From Calliopum simillimum (lineage: Eukaryota > Arthropoda > Insecta > Diptera > Lauxaniidae): 64,000 nucleotides of DNA. The notes below the pieces were generated by a model. It was not told where the DNA came from. It saw nothing but the letters and a program-made list of their open reading frames with translations, and made no database searches. The first letter of the stretch is position 1. Each line of letters starts with the position of its first letter. Shown here piece by piece: positions 11,288 through 23,200 of the stretch. Both the position numbers and the translations under genes were made by a program. The stretch covers positions 116,583,124-116,647,123 of the forward strand of contig OX638371.1 in assembly GCA_951812925.1 (NCBI GenBank). Reading direction: 5' to 3'.

Positions 11288-13957
11288 AAATTAAAAATTT
11301 GTGTCTGGAATGCAAACGGTATTAACCAACATAAAAATGAAATTTTCCATTATTTGAATAAAGAAGAAATTGATCTAATGCTTATCTCAGAAACTCATCT
11401 GACCGATAAGTATAATTTCTATATACCTGGGTATAAATTTTACGGAACAAACCATCCCGATGGTAAGTCACATGGGGGCACGGGAATCCTTATTCGTAAC
11501 CGTCTTAAACATTATTGTTTACAGCCCAACTCAAAAAATTTTCTTCAGGCTACTTCTATTTGCCTACAAAACCAGCCCAAAACCTAACTATTTCGGCAGT
11601 TTACTGCCCACCTCGCTTTGCCATTAGTGAAAAGCAATTTAAGGATTTTTTCGACACATTGGGAGGTAAGTTTTTAGCTGCTGGAGACTATAACTCCAAG
11701 CACACATATTGGGGGTCCCGACTTATAAACCCTAAAGGAAAGCAGCTATACAATATGTTAATAAGAAATAGCACCCTTTTCGATTTTGCTTCACCAGGAC
11801 AACCTACATATTGGCCAGCCGACCGAAGTAAAATCCCTGACCTTATTGATTTTGCCATTACAAAAGGTATCGAAAGAAACTTAATATCTGCCGAGACACA
11901 GATATCACTCTCCTCTGACCACTCACCAATAATATTCTGCCTTTTGGTTGAACCAAAGTATGTTGAGCCCCCTAAGGGTTTAACATCGTATAAGACCAAT
12001 TGGCTTAAGTATAAGAAATATATAAGCTCACATATTCACACAAGTTACTCAATAGAATGTAAAGAACACATTGACGATGCTGTTGCTGTTTTTAATTCAA
12101 TCATATGCGCAGCAGCAAAACACTCAACACCAGAACAGGCTCAGAGAACTTCAAAAACTTGTGCTTTCACCAATAGCGAAATTGAGTTTTTCGTAGCTGA
12201 GAAACGAAGAATGAGGCGCGAGTGGCAACTTCATAGATCTCCAGCTTCTAAAGCAAAGCTAAAAATTGCAACATCCAAACTAAGGTCTGTCTTAAACAGT
12301 AAAGAATATTTAGACCAGGAAAAATTTGTCTCAAAGCTAGGCCCTAATAAAAATGGCAAACAGTCTTTGTGGAAAGCTAGTAGAAAAATTAGGACTCCAA
12401 TCGAAAGTGATCTGCCGATTAGAGCCTCTCTTGGAAACTGGACTCGAAGTGATGAAGAAAAAGCTGATGCTTTTGCAAATCACTTGAGCACAGTTTTTCA
12501 ACCAAACCCTCCTATTCAAGGCGTTATACCTCCTATTTTGTCAATTAACAGCGATGTTATGCAAATGAGTTTTTACACTAACAATTTAAAGGTTTTAGTT
12601 CAAGAAATGTGTCCGACAAAAGCCCCTGGGTGCGATTATATAACTCCTAAAATGATAAAGGAACTGCCAAATACAGCTTTGGTCTTTTTGACTAGACTTT
12701 TTAATGCTATCATTCAGTGCGGGCATTACCCAGTAGCATGGAAAATCTCATTAATCACCATGATTCCAAAACCTGGAAAAGATCGTACATTACCTTCTTC
12801 ATATAGACCCATCAGTCTTTTACCATGCTTATCCAAGCTATTTGAAAAATTAATTCTGTCAAAGCTTATACCGTATGCAACTGAAAAAAATTTATTCCCG
12901 GCCCACCAATTCGGTTTCCAGAAACAACACGGAACAATCGAGCAGGTTAATAGAATAACAAATGAAATAAGGAAGGCTTTTGAGCAAAGAGAATATTGTA
13001 CGGCAGTTTTTCTCGACGTAGCCCAAGCATTTGATAAAGTATGGCATGAAGGTCTAGTCAATAAAATTAAACACGTATTGCCTTCTAACGTTCACAAAAC
13101 ATTTATTTCTTACCTGGAAAGCAGGCATTTTAGAATAAAGCACAACAGTTTTATTTCATCTTCTTTTAAAATAAATGCAGGTGTTCCTCAAGGAAGCGTT
13201 CTAGGTCCTTTTCTGTACTTACTCTATACCTCTGATTTACCTATTATCACAGGCGCTACCCTATCTACTTTCGCAGACGATACGGCAGTTATAAGCTGTA
13301 GCCGGTGTCCCCTAGAAGCGGCTCGAAAACTCCAACTTCATTTAAATTCAATCGAAGAATGGTTGCTATTATGGCGCATAAAAGTAAACGAACAAAAATG
13401 TAAGCAGGTTACTTTTACTCTTAGACGAGGTGAATGCCCGGCTATCACATTAAATAATAAATCAATACCTCAATGCGAAAACGTCACATACTTAGGTATT
13501 CATTTAGACAAACGGCTAACGTGGCGAAAGCACATTGAAGCAAAAAAACGCAGGTTAAGCTAAAAGCCTCCAGTCTACACTGGCTCATAAATCATCGGTC
13601 CCGTCTGAAACTCGAATATAAAATTCTTTTATATCAATCCATCATTAAGCCAATTTGGTTATATGGTATACAGTTATGGGGTAACGCCAGCTCCTCGAAC
13701 ATTGAACTAATACAGCGGACTCAGTCAAAAATTCTAAGAATCATGACAGGTGCTCCATGGTATATACGGAACGAAAACATACATCGGGACCTTTGCATCC
13801 CCTTGGTCAAAGACGAAATCAACAAATACAAGCAAAGTTACGTTGCAAAATTGCTGTATCATCCTAATCCATTGGCACGGAGGTTAAAAAATTTAGACAA
13901 TTTCTCGAGACTAAAAAGAAAGGATCGTCCTGCTATGAATATCGTTAGCAATTAGCT
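11288..13957 (+). pseudogene. LINE ORF2: APE-type endonuclease and reverse transcriptase (two frameshifts)
   Basis: ORF2 proteins nick target DNA and copy the element RNA from the nick. The endonuclease begins ICVWNANGINQHK (from about 11303) and includes LISETHL, GGTGILIRN, YCPPR, AAGDYNSKH and SSDHSPI, which are the exonuclease-endonuclease-phosphatase motifs (catalytic E, D/N and SDH). The reverse transcriptase follows with [49 protein letters not shown] and the active site FADDTAVIS (about 13270). A frame change near 11566 splits the endonuclease. A second at a run of seven A near 13545 moves the C-terminal region (SLHWLINHRSRLKLEYK to the stop near 13955) into another frame. All motifs are otherwise intact. 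No RNase H is present, as expected for Jockey clade. Exact family (BS-, Doc- or X-like) is not resolved. Confidence 0.88.
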
Positions 13958-14371
13958 ATGTTAAGCTGACTGAATTCTAAATTTTGTATGCAGCCGGTAT
14001 CTGGCGCGTACTCTTTCTTATATTTCTTGTTCCTGCTACACATGCAGCCGGAACTACTGGCGCTAATTTGTATGGAGCTCTTTTCATTCAAACATCCTGC
14101 TAGACGGGCAGCATGTTTGTGAGAAGACTGAACGTACAACAACTGCGTTCTTCTGCGCGTTTACCGAACTCCTAGGATGTACAAGTCCCTATTAACTCTG
14201 GAGACACATTGAACACAAAATTATATATAAGATTAATAATGTATAATAATGTTATTTAGGATTAAGATTTTTAAACTTATTGTTAGTCTCCTTAGATGAG
14301 AAGATTCAATAAATGATTTCAAGCATTAAAAAAAAAAAAACTCATCAAATGGAGAAGAAAGCAAAATTAAT

Positions 14372-14930
14372 TTATTTTCGAGACAATGACTCACACAAAT
14401 TCAACAAATTCGGTTCAACGGCTTCAACAAAATCCGCGTCACTGAAAACGTCTGGATCGAATGGCATCATGCCTGTTGCCTGAAACCAGTGGTGCATCCA
14501 GCATTGTCAAGAGGGGGGGCCGATTGACTACATTTCTAGATAATAACAACATTTTTTTAAAATCTTTACATATAATTAAAAAAAAAAAAATGCAATCACT
14601 TGGTTCCGCCACTGCCTGAAACCACACTTGATTGTATTCGGCGTCAATACCAGATCAATTCTTTTGCAGACTAAGCCGGCTAGGTGACGTAATTTCAAGC
14701 ACTTGTTGACATTGCTCTTTTGCCAAGGATGATTTTTTTGTACCAATCCATTTCCGCCATCTGCTCCTCGGTCCACTTGTCTGGAAACTCAATATCGAGT
14801 TTTTTACAAAGTGGTATGCCACTTTACCAACAACTTTTTCTCTGCGATATCTTTAAAGGGTCTATTGGTTCTTTCCTTTCCACTAAAAAAAGCGTAAAAA
14901 GGGGATAACAACACCATTTAAATTTGTTAT
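14372..14930 (-). pseudogene. Pogo/Tc5-like (DDE_1) transposase remnant
   Basis: The minus strand contains KLDIEFPDKWTEEQMAEMDW (about 14800-14735), matching the FPDsWtxxqMAGxDW consensus of the Tc5-type helix-turn-helix in pogo/Tigger/jerky transposases. Further on is TGMMPFDPDVFSDADFVEAV (about 14475-14415), matching the conserved C-terminal G-x-x-P-F-N-P-D-x-F-x-D-x-D-F of the same family. It ends LCESLSRK then stop. The DDE catalytic middle is missing and frames change between blocks, so it is inactive. A 128-bp hAT MITE interrupts it at 14487-14614; removing that restores continuity across the insertion site. A domesticated gene is unlikely given the decay. Confidence 0.65.
14487..14614. 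mobile_element. hAT-type MITE, 128 bp, with exact 8-bp target duplication
   Basis: The ends are CAGTGGTGCATCCA (left) and the inverse of CAGTGGCGGAACCA (right). The element is flanked by CCTGAAAC at 14479-14486 and 14615-14622. An exact 8-bp duplication and CAGTGG-type inverted ends identify a hAT non-autonomous element. It inserted into the pogo-like transposase remnant. Confidence 0.85.
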
Positions 14931-15151
14931 TTTTACATCCACGACGAAATTTCAGTAAATCACACGCATTAAATAAAAAAAGTGGGGTGCCCACAACGGA
15001 CCCTATTGGGTGTCCACAACCACTTTGAAAAGCAATATGCAAATTCAGTTGTGCGATCATTTTGGTTGGATTTGGTTTTGAATCACAAAATATAATAAAT
15101 TTACTGCATAAATATAGATTGATTCTCTTCGATTTGTCGCACTTGGAAAAT

Positions 15152-15989
15152 AATTCGATACGTCCAACGTAAAAGTTGGGAACTCGAAAATCGTAGTTTG
15201 TAGTTATGATAATTTTTGTATTGTTTTCGTTAAAACAAGAAAACCAAAAACTAAAATCGAATGAATACTTTGGAAATCTGTAGTCCAAATAAAGGTTTTT
15301 CGACTATTAAATTGTTGTCACTATTCCAAATTGATTTACAGAGATATTAACAATTTCAACTTATAGTTTGGATAAAAATGAATACATATGAGTTGTAACT
15401 CTAGTTACAACTTACATTCTGTATCAGTAACCTAATGTTCCATCCCAGTGTGCCAGACGGTTCATATCTTCGCTTTTTTACCCGTTACGGATCCGTTACT
15501 GATCCGTTGGCGGGAGAGATTCCCAAAAAAAAAAGCGATTCGTTTTTTTTTTGGAATTTCTCCCGCAAACGGATCAGTAACGTATCCGTAACGGATAAAA
15601 AAGCGAAGATTTGAACCGCCTGGCACACTGGGATTTAATAAGTTGGTAACTTTACTTGCCAACTACCATTAAAATATATTCTGCGGACATTACGTTGGTA
15701 TGTAGGACTTATAACCACTGATTTTTTTAGTTAGCTAAGTTACCAACGCAATTGGTTATTTTTGTCCCGTGCATAAGTTATTAACTTAAGTTGCCAAGTT
15801 TTTGCATGGAGACCTCACTTAAATATACTTAGGTTGTAACTTCAAAAATTGCTCCCAGTCCTTCAAATTTCAAGCTAGAAGTACCAAAATTTGACACAAG
15901 ATTGAGTCTAATACGCAGATTTCGAAAATCATTGTCCCGTAAAAAGTTGGTAACTTGAGTTACAAACTTTTACGTTGGATGTATCGAAT
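15152..15989. mobile_element. Inverted-repeat element hosting a smaller MITE
   Basis: AATTCGATACGTCCAACGTA (about 15152) recurs inverted at about 15970-15989 with one change, followed on both sides by AAAGTTGG/TTGTAACTC-like sequence. The interior repeats GTTGGTAACTT and AGTTACAACTT motifs in both orientations. No transposase is seen. The 189-bp MITE at 15444-15632 lies inside. Confidence 0.55.
15444..15632. mobile_element. Palindromic MITE, 189 bp (CCCAGTGTGCC family)
   Basis: CCCAGTGTGCCAGACGGTTC at the left is mirrored by CCGCCTGGCACACTGGG at the right. Almost the whole element is one palindrome (GGATCCGTTACTGATCCGTT inverted against AACGGATCAGTAACGTATCC) centred on A/T runs. AT occurs on both flanks. 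The same end and interior sequences appear in the large element at 28348-31595, so this looks like a short derivative of that family. Confidence 0.8.
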
Positions 15990-17538
15990 TGAAAAAAACT
16001 TTTGTGTTGATTTTAACTTATTCAAAAATTGTTTTTTTTTTTCAGCACAAAGAAAATGCATATGTTAGCTCCGGTATATGTACAAAAACTGCTTGCTGTC
16101 ATAACACGCGTCAGAACAGCCGAATTTGTTTTCGGTCAAAAGTTGCGTGGGGGTGCTCAGTCCCGACCCAAGCCCGCATGCGGCACTATTCCCCTACTAA
16201 AGCTTTCAGGGCTACCACCTTATTTTGTTTTATAAATTAAAACATATATTACGGACTCGGGTTTGGTTGCCGTCACATGACGTTTCAAGGGCTCTGGTCT
16301 AATTTAAGCAAGACTTATAAAAAAAAAAAAAACATATAGGAAATTTTAAACTTTTTGTACAATTTTCAAAAAGGTTCCAGAAATTAGAAAGTTTTTGCAA
16401 TGGCGAAGGATTTCGATTGCAACTCTCTTTGGTTGCAGCGTGCTCAGTGAACATGTAATGACGTCATGATCTTCTCATCTCATAGTCTCTGTGATATGAA
16501 ATATAAAAACTATTTCGAGAATAGTTAGGCTTACGCTTCAAGCGTATTCACAAAAATTATAAAATATTTTAGTTTTTTTATTGTTGTCTTTTTTTTTCAT
16601 TTTCCAAAGTATCATCTTGAATTTGTTAAACATTGGAATAGAGTGCACTTTAATGGCCTTTCATTTGTGGCACATTTGAGGACAACTGTTGTTTCGACAC
16701 GTTTGCTCGTAATGTTTTCATCTTTCTCTTTTACAACGGTGGTTTAAAATTGCACTCAACGCTGTAAATCGCACAATGAACGATCCAAACACGTGTGCAA
16801 ATTGCGTCCCTGCATGTGGTGTTATGCCATTGTGTCCTTATGTGGATTTGGCCAATATGTTTTGGTATCAAACGACAGCAACTGCTGTTCTCCGGCCATG
16901 ATTGCCATTGTTTTTCACTCAACTATTTGGTTAATTCATTCTAAGCAAAATGCTGGCTGGACTGCTGCTGATTCTTGTTGCTCTGCTGTTGGTGTTAAGT
17001 TGTTTTCTTCCATTGTTGTTGCTGCTGTTGTTAGTTTGGTGTTAACATAACACGATTGTCGTGATGATGATTATTTTTGGTTAAAAATTTTAAATTGAAT
17101 TTGAAGCAAAATGCTGCAGCAGGAAAAAAAATTCAAAAATTTAAATAAACCAAAAATATACACAAGCGAAAATTGTTATTCATCTTCTATATATTGCTAG
17201 TTGTTGTTTTAGCTGTTGTTGTTGGTGTTTTATTTGCAAATCAATTGTTTGTTTAAAGTTGAAAAAGTTGATTTTGGCCAACACCATTGTTTTTTTGTTT
17301 TTGCTTGCTGTTGCTTGTTTCCCGTTAAGGATGTGGCGCAGGAAGTCACGCCATGTTGTTAGCGCGCTTAGAACAGAAGCGCGACAATTGTCACCAAATT
17401 TAAATGCGAAAACCGATGATTCGTTTGGATTAACAGAACCCAACCAAAAAGTGAAGCAAGAATCAAAGTGCCACATTTTCCATTTCAACTATTTTATGGG
17501 CCTCCACTGAACATGGTAATATTTTTGCGTCCCTAAAT
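15990..17538. other. Stretch without recognised gene
   Basis: Contains GTT/GCT microsatellite near 16960-17035 and 17200-17240. The apparent secreted-looking frame from 17259 has no ATG and overlaps simple sequence. No feature supported. Confidence 0.4.
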
Positions 17539-17829
17539 TTATCCTAAAAATCTGGCTACTGAAATGTAAAATACCCGCAATATGCCCTTAATTACCATGA
17601 ATAAGATGTGATTATTGATTTTGTCAGAATCCTTCCTTGTTTCTTTCAAAAAGTTGAATAGAAGTTTTTGCTTCAGAACTTTTGTCAGTATTTTTGAAAC
17701 AACAGAAAGCAATATGATACCTCTATGGCTTCGAAACCTTGTAAAGTCACTCTTTTTTTTTGACTTTTTCATTCTGTAAAAATCCCCAGCATAATTTATG
17801 GAATACTCCATACATTCTGCTTCCTTCAC
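17539..17829 (-). pseudogene. Reverse transcriptase fragment of a LINE
   Basis: The 96-codon frame contains FRSHRGIILLSVVSKILTKV, matching the N/H-Y/H-R-G-I-x-L-L-S-x-x-x-K-I motif near the start of LINE reverse transcriptases, followed by an L-rich helix. The next expected block (R-x-G-R-S-x-x-D) is only faintly visible as TRKDSDKINN. No active-site FADD/YADD is present. A short relic, clade not resolved. Confidence 0.55.
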
Positions 17830-18515
17830 ATTCCGATATTAAATTGAAAAAAGTTGTGCTATTTTAATTTTTAAAGTGCTCTTAGTGCAAGATTTTATGT
17901 TTCAATAATTTTTTAAATAAAGCATTCGTTATGATTGTGGTACTGCAAAACATCTACCAACAAAAGCAACTGTATTTATGAAAAAAATATAAAAACATAA
18001 AACCAAAATCAATATTCACAATTTCCAATGAATCCATATAAATAACGACTGATAATTTTTTTAATGCCCAGCATTCATTCAGTATCACCGAGTATTTAAA
18101 GATAAAAATTATTTGGCCATAACTGACGGATACATTGCACTTCTATATATGTGACGCGTCGCGACAAAAGGAACCTTATCTTGGCAGGATAAAATTTTCA
18201 CTACACACGAAAAAACAAAACCGTGAAAATTCATTGAAAATCCCAGATATTTCTTACTGATTTTTTCAGTAACAGTGCGTCCGTAAAGAAAACCCTCATG
18301 TTTTACTGATTACACACAATAAATTTTTTTAAAAATTTAAAAATAAAAAAATATTTATGTTGATGGAACGCAAAGTCGGTCATTTGTACCAAAAATTGTC
18401 GGAATGTAATGCATTTTCCGTCCAATTGTTTATCGATTGTGTCAGTGAAATTATAAAATTACTGACTACGGATGTCCTGTTTGGAAGTTCGTCGACTGTG
18501 AAGAAGAACAATCGA

Positions 18516-18568
18516 TAGTGTATCGGTCTTATGACTTGCGTTGCGTGGAAAGACCTGGGTTCAAATCC
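18516..18568 (+). promoter_or_regulatory. tRNA-like pol III A box and B box
   Basis: TAGTGTATCGG (18516-18526) fits the A-box pattern TRGYNNANNGG and GGTTCAAATCC (18558-18568) is a perfect B box, at tRNA-like spacing. Flanking arms do not fold into a good tRNA T-stem, so this is not called a tRNA. A SINE-like or tRNA-derived promoter inside the TIR element is possible. Confidence 0.3.
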
Positions 18569-19737
18569 ACCAGTCGGTTATTTTCAACTCCAATTTTTAA
18601 ATTCCTATTAATTTGTACACAATTTGTCTGAAGTCTTTGGAGCGGAAAATGACATGTGTCCAATATAGCCGACGTATAAAATAATAAAAAAATTAATAAA
18701 AAAAAATTTCATTCGCACTGAGATTTGAACCCGGAACACAATGCTTAGAAATATATAACATGGTCTTATTCGTCTATTAAACTTTTTGACGTTTATGTGT
18801 TAAATTTGTGTATTAAAATAAATTCTTTGAAATTTATTACTAAAATATGAAATTTATTAACAAAACAGAAAAAAATTTGCCCTTTTTTGGTCCGAATGTA
18901 ATGCAAAACGAGACAATTGACCTTTTTCTTGTCTCAATGTAATGCACAAGCAGACACTTAGTTACGTCCAATAACTAACATTACAAAACGTAAATAGAAC
19001 TTTATATGTGATGGGACCAGAATTTGGACTAGTCGGTTTCTGCCATGGAGTAGTTTGTTAGTTAGTTCTAAGCAAATATTGCAGGGCTCACTAGTATTTT
19101 TTCATGCGACAACTTTTCGCCTCTCTATCCAATATTTTTACTGTTTGTTTCTGTACTTTTTGAAATTCAAACCGTATATCTTACTTTCGTGTCATTACTT
19201 TTTCATGAGATTTCAGTGAAGTATTTGAATTACTGGAACAAACTGTAATTTTTCGTGAGATTACTATCAATTTGTGCTGTTTTTAAATGCAAAATTTAAC
19301 TTTTTTTTTGGATTTTTGACACCAAACGCTACCTTTATATCGCAAGATGAATTGCAGCTGGTTTGAGTTCACATATTAATCGCTTAGTACTTAGTATACA
19401 AATTAATATTTACTGAACCAAAGAATATTCACATCTATCCTGAAGTCCGATTTCGATCGGAATCGGAATTGAATCCAATTTTATTTGTTTCGCATTTCGA
19501 TAATTAACATAAAATCGGAATAACGTTTCGATAAATCGGATAGGAACCGGCATCAAATTTTGATTGTTAAAATACAATAGAACTCATATCCCATCTTGTA
19601 TGTTGTAATGCAGAAGACTTTAAGATTGCTTTAATTTTGATTTAGATCAAAATCGGAATCAAGAACATGCCTGATCAACACAAAAATTTCCGAAGCTTAA
19701 ACTGAATTGTCTTTTTTGAAGTACAAAATTCAAACTG

Positions 19738-19779
19738 CCATCACTTCATCAATTCCCTTATGAATTGATGAAGTGATGG
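19738..19779. repeat. Perfect 18-bp stem hairpin
   Basis: CCATCACTTCATCAATTC, a six-base loop, then GAATTGATGAAGTGATGG. It abuts the left end of the nested MITE at 19779-20195. Confidence 0.85.
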
Positions 19780-20195
19780 TTTACATAGATAGTCATAATC
19801 AAAATAATCATGAATTTTTTTGCTTCATGATTAAAACTATATTTTGTTCACATTTATGTGATTTAAGATTACTAATACTATTTTACTACTTTTTCAATGC
19901 TATTTATTTTAATACTTTTTTGTACTATTTTTTCATGCGACAAATTTGTGTCAAACTGTGAGTTTATTTTGTTTGCTCTCTTAAATTTTATTGGTAACTG
20001 ATTCAAAGATTGCTATTAACCAATTATTTCATCCATCTCATAGATTTCTTCACGAAAACTGTATTATTTTACTCCCAAAAGGAACAAATTGTGAATCATT
20101 TTACAACACAACTCTGTTTGATTTCGTGAAGTGGCATGATTAAAATAATCACCAAATAAATGATTATTTTGATTATGAATGTCTATGTAAACTAC
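19779..20195. mobile_element. Nested MITE, ends GTTTACATAGAYA
   Basis: GTTTACATAGATAGTCATAA followed by TCAAAATAATCA at the left is mirrored by TGATTATTTTGATTATGAAT followed by GTCTATGTAAAC at the right, a 32-bp inverted repeat with few mismatches. No coding capacity. It lies within the 18.1-20.3 kb element. Confidence 0.6.
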
Positions 20196-20293
20196 CCCTA
20201 ATTCGTTTTTTTGCGATGTTTGCTGCGTTCTCTTAAAAATTTAACCTTTGGCAAGATAAGGTCTCTTTTATCACGTCGCGTCACATATAGATA

Positions 20294-23200
20294 CGTGCTA
20301 TATTGGGAACATATTAAAAATAAAAAAGAAAAAAAAAGATAAAACGAAATGGATTTTTAATGAAAAGTAGAAAAATTGAATTGAATGAATAGGTAGAGAA
20401 ATGAAAAAAAGATAATAAAAGTACTCAGCACAAAAGCGTACTCAAGATACTGCGAAAACATGGATATGAAAGAGAATGCATTAACAAAGAGTGCTTCCTT
20501 CTGTGTAAACTCAATGAAAGCTTACAACCAATAAAAATGAGAATACACTTTTTCACTTGCAATTTCAAATATCATAAAAAGTTCATGTTCAACGAATACC
20601 AAATTTTTTCACCTATGAAGCGTAAGAAATCTATGAAAAAATCTGTAACGAATACTACTTAGTTCTGTTCTCAATCTGATGAGAACATTTTATCATTTTC
20701 CTGCTGTAAGAATATAAGACAGTTTACAGAAAGTACTAGTTTTCGGTTAGTACTAGCCCAAAACTAGTAAAAAAGAGATGCAGTGGCGGCCAGTTCGTAG
20801 TTTGTAGGGGCAAATAAATTTGAATAACGAAAACAAAACACAATTTTCGTTTTTGCTTTTGAAATATTTTGTGTTTTGAAATGCTGCATAGGTTGACAAC
20901 ACACAAAACTACTGGTTGAAAACTAGTTGTTAAAAGACTACTTCACGTAACAACTAGCCTCGGACTGGTGTAAACGTAATGCAGAAGGGGACAGTTAAAA
21001 TTTTGTAGGACATCAACACACAAAAAAGAACATTTGCTTTTATGCAAAAGGGATTGAAATCGGACTAGTACTGGTTGGTAGAGGACGAGTTAATGAACTA
21101 TACTTAAACTAGTCAATTTCAAACAATAATATATTTTTCATTTAAATAAACTACTGATATATGTGTTCCCAACTGTTTGCTTGGAACTTTTGCTTGTATT
21201 GAAATTCGTTGAAAGAAAATCGTTAAAATTTCATAGGAGTTTTTAATGGTTATTTGACAACAATGGCCGCAAAGTAAAATAACATGATGTTATATCGCAC
21301 ATCAGATGCAGCCTCAGTATCAGCACCCACATCAGCAGCGCATCAACTACAAGCAGTTGCACCCATTGAACCGTTTAACGAATTGTCACCACATGAGCAC
21401 CATAAGTGCAGTGCTGCCATCAAAAGACAAATTCACAAAAAAAATTTACCTTAGAAATTTACTCTTTAAATTGTCGTTATTACTTTTAAAGGGTTTTGTG
21501 ATGCAACCGAACAGAAAAATACATAGTTCCAATCACTTTAAAATATCTTTATTTGAAATCACTTTATTTAAATCTTCACAAATTCACTGGACTAACTTTT
21601 TGTATTCAACAGTGAACATATCCATGTTAATGCACTGCAATCAAACTAATACTGAAGTGTTCTATCATATGCAGTGCCTGCTTTATAAGCTAGTGCCCAT
21701 AATTGGCAGCCTCTCGAAAGTTCTAGTATCAGTTTGATCGCAAATCATAAGCTTTCACCATATTATAAGAGATCGTGATAATTTGGTAGTAAAAAATTCA
21801 TTGCATGGTTTTAGGCTTACTTTGTTTAACTTTTGGACATGAAAATCATTCGTTCTGAATAGAGTTCGAATCATTTTGCTTCTACGTTACAAATTGATAA
21901 AAAAAACAAATGATCATACTGGAAATTATTTATATCAATGGGTAGCTCCCGCGATTTTTTCATAAAACTTCAAAGTGGCAACACTGCTTCAGTGCAACGC
22001 CATGCAATAGACAAACGTGTAAGAACGAGTGTCAACTCTAGAGAATTGGCTTTGAATTGATGCTGCATGGAGAAATTGCGCCTGCTGCATGTAACACGTG
22101 TACATTGCACGCCCCGATGACGATGCATTGAAGACGTGAAACAGTGATGACTGCAACAAAGCTGGGAACTTTTTCGCGCTGCCAGTTTTAACAAAAGTGG
22201 GTCATATTTTTTATCGCAGTCAATTTGTTGTCATTTGTGCTGCTGCTGGTGGTACTGGTGGTATGATGCAGCATGGGAAGTGATGAACAGCAGTGAAGGC
22301 GCAGCATATTGGCTTTAAATTAAAGTGCACTTTTTGTCATTTTATTGTTTGAAATATGTAAGTTTTGCCTGTGTTTCTTCTGTATGAAAACGACATAATT
22401 CTGATTGCGATCGATAAATATTTGATTTGTATACTTAAGAGCAAAGGTCATATGAAACGTATTAAAATCTTACATTTGGCTTCAGCTCAACTTGTTAATT
22501 GCTATTTGGTAACAAGACATTACCTGTGGCAATCTATCAAAGTAAACAGCAGCACGCCTCTTTTTAATTATTGCTCACATGCATGAAATTTTGCTGTTAA
22601 GATATAGGGTTTTTTGCTGTTAGTCTTTGAAATAATATAAGTACATAGTAGTGCAATTCTTTGTATTGCATTTATGGTTTGACTCAATTCTTTTTCTTTA
22701 TCGACTTTGCAAAACATCAAAATCGTGATGTGCTGCAAAAATGCTGCTAATGTGTATGTTGCTTGGTTATTGCAATAATTTTTACTTAGTTGCAACATCA
22801 AAGAATCCATCAGCAAGAAAAGCAAGAGATTACTACTCTTAAAGCTGATCCATTAAGCATTTCAACCTCGAACTTAAGTGAGATTCTTGTGTTATCATCA
22901 AATTCCAATGATTGTTTAATTAGTTCAATATAAAATTTATCATATTTCAATAAAAAAGAGCTTTCATTAGTGCTATACAAACAAAAAACAGTCAGTAAAA
23001 TAACTTCATAAATTACACAGTCCAGCGTTTTTGAAAATTTAAAAAAGTATGAATTGATTTTTATAGGCTTTTGATTGTTGAATCCGAACATGACCTCCGA
23101 TTTGCTCCATCACGTCTGAGATCCGAGTTACCCTTGGTTTAAAGTGCAAGAAACGCTATTTTCAGACATATGGCGTGCATCCTGAAAGTAGTCTAGTTTA

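Larger units (their letters stand above)
10953..14340 (+). mobile_element. Jockey-clade LINE, 5'-truncated, with poly(A) tail
   Basis: This non-LTR retrotransposon begins in the last zinc knuckle of ORF1, contains an almost complete ORF2 (endonuclease plus reverse transcriptase) and ends in a 13-base A run at 14328-14340. TCATCAA occurs at 10946-10952 and again at 14342-14348, consistent with a 7-bp target duplication around a copy truncated during insertion. ORF2 is broken only by two single-base frameshifts, near 11566 and 13545, so the copy is young. It landed in the pogo-like element on either side. Confidence 0.9.
10685..15002 (-). mobile_element. Candidate pogo/Tigger-like DNA transposon, interrupted by a LINE and a MITE
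   Basis: A motif close to GGTTGTGGGCACC occurs at 10697 and 10893, and inverted at about 14983 and 15011. The left outer copy reads AATAGTGTCGGTTGTGGGCACC-like sequence, and the right end, inverted, reads AATAGGGTCCGTTGTGGGCACC-like sequence. Between them on the minus strand is a broken pogo/Tc5-type transposase (14372-14930). The Jockey LINE and the hAT MITE sit inside it. The limits are inferred from these inverted motifs and could be off by tens of bases. Confidence 0.4.
18142..20293. mobile_element. TIR element, about 2.15 kb, ends TCTATATRTGTGACGCG
   Basis: The left end TATATGTGACGCGTCGCGAC followed by AAAAGGAACCTTATCTTGGC (18146-18186) is matched by an inverted copy at 20250-20293 (GGCAAGATAAGGTCTCTTTT, then ATCACGTCGCGTCACATATA), about 80% identical over 44 bases. 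No transposase is recognisable inside. It contains pol III-like boxes, a hairpin and a nested MITE. The superfamily is unknown. Confidence 0.6.

Noticed and set aside
17259..17510. 83-codon frame with a signal-peptide-like start
   Set aside because: It starts at TTG, has no upstream ATG, overlaps GTT-rich simple sequence and has no known domain or promoter.
18480..18580. A complete tRNA gene
   Set aside because: A and B boxes are present but acceptor and T-stem do not pair properly, so only a tRNA-like promoter is claimed.
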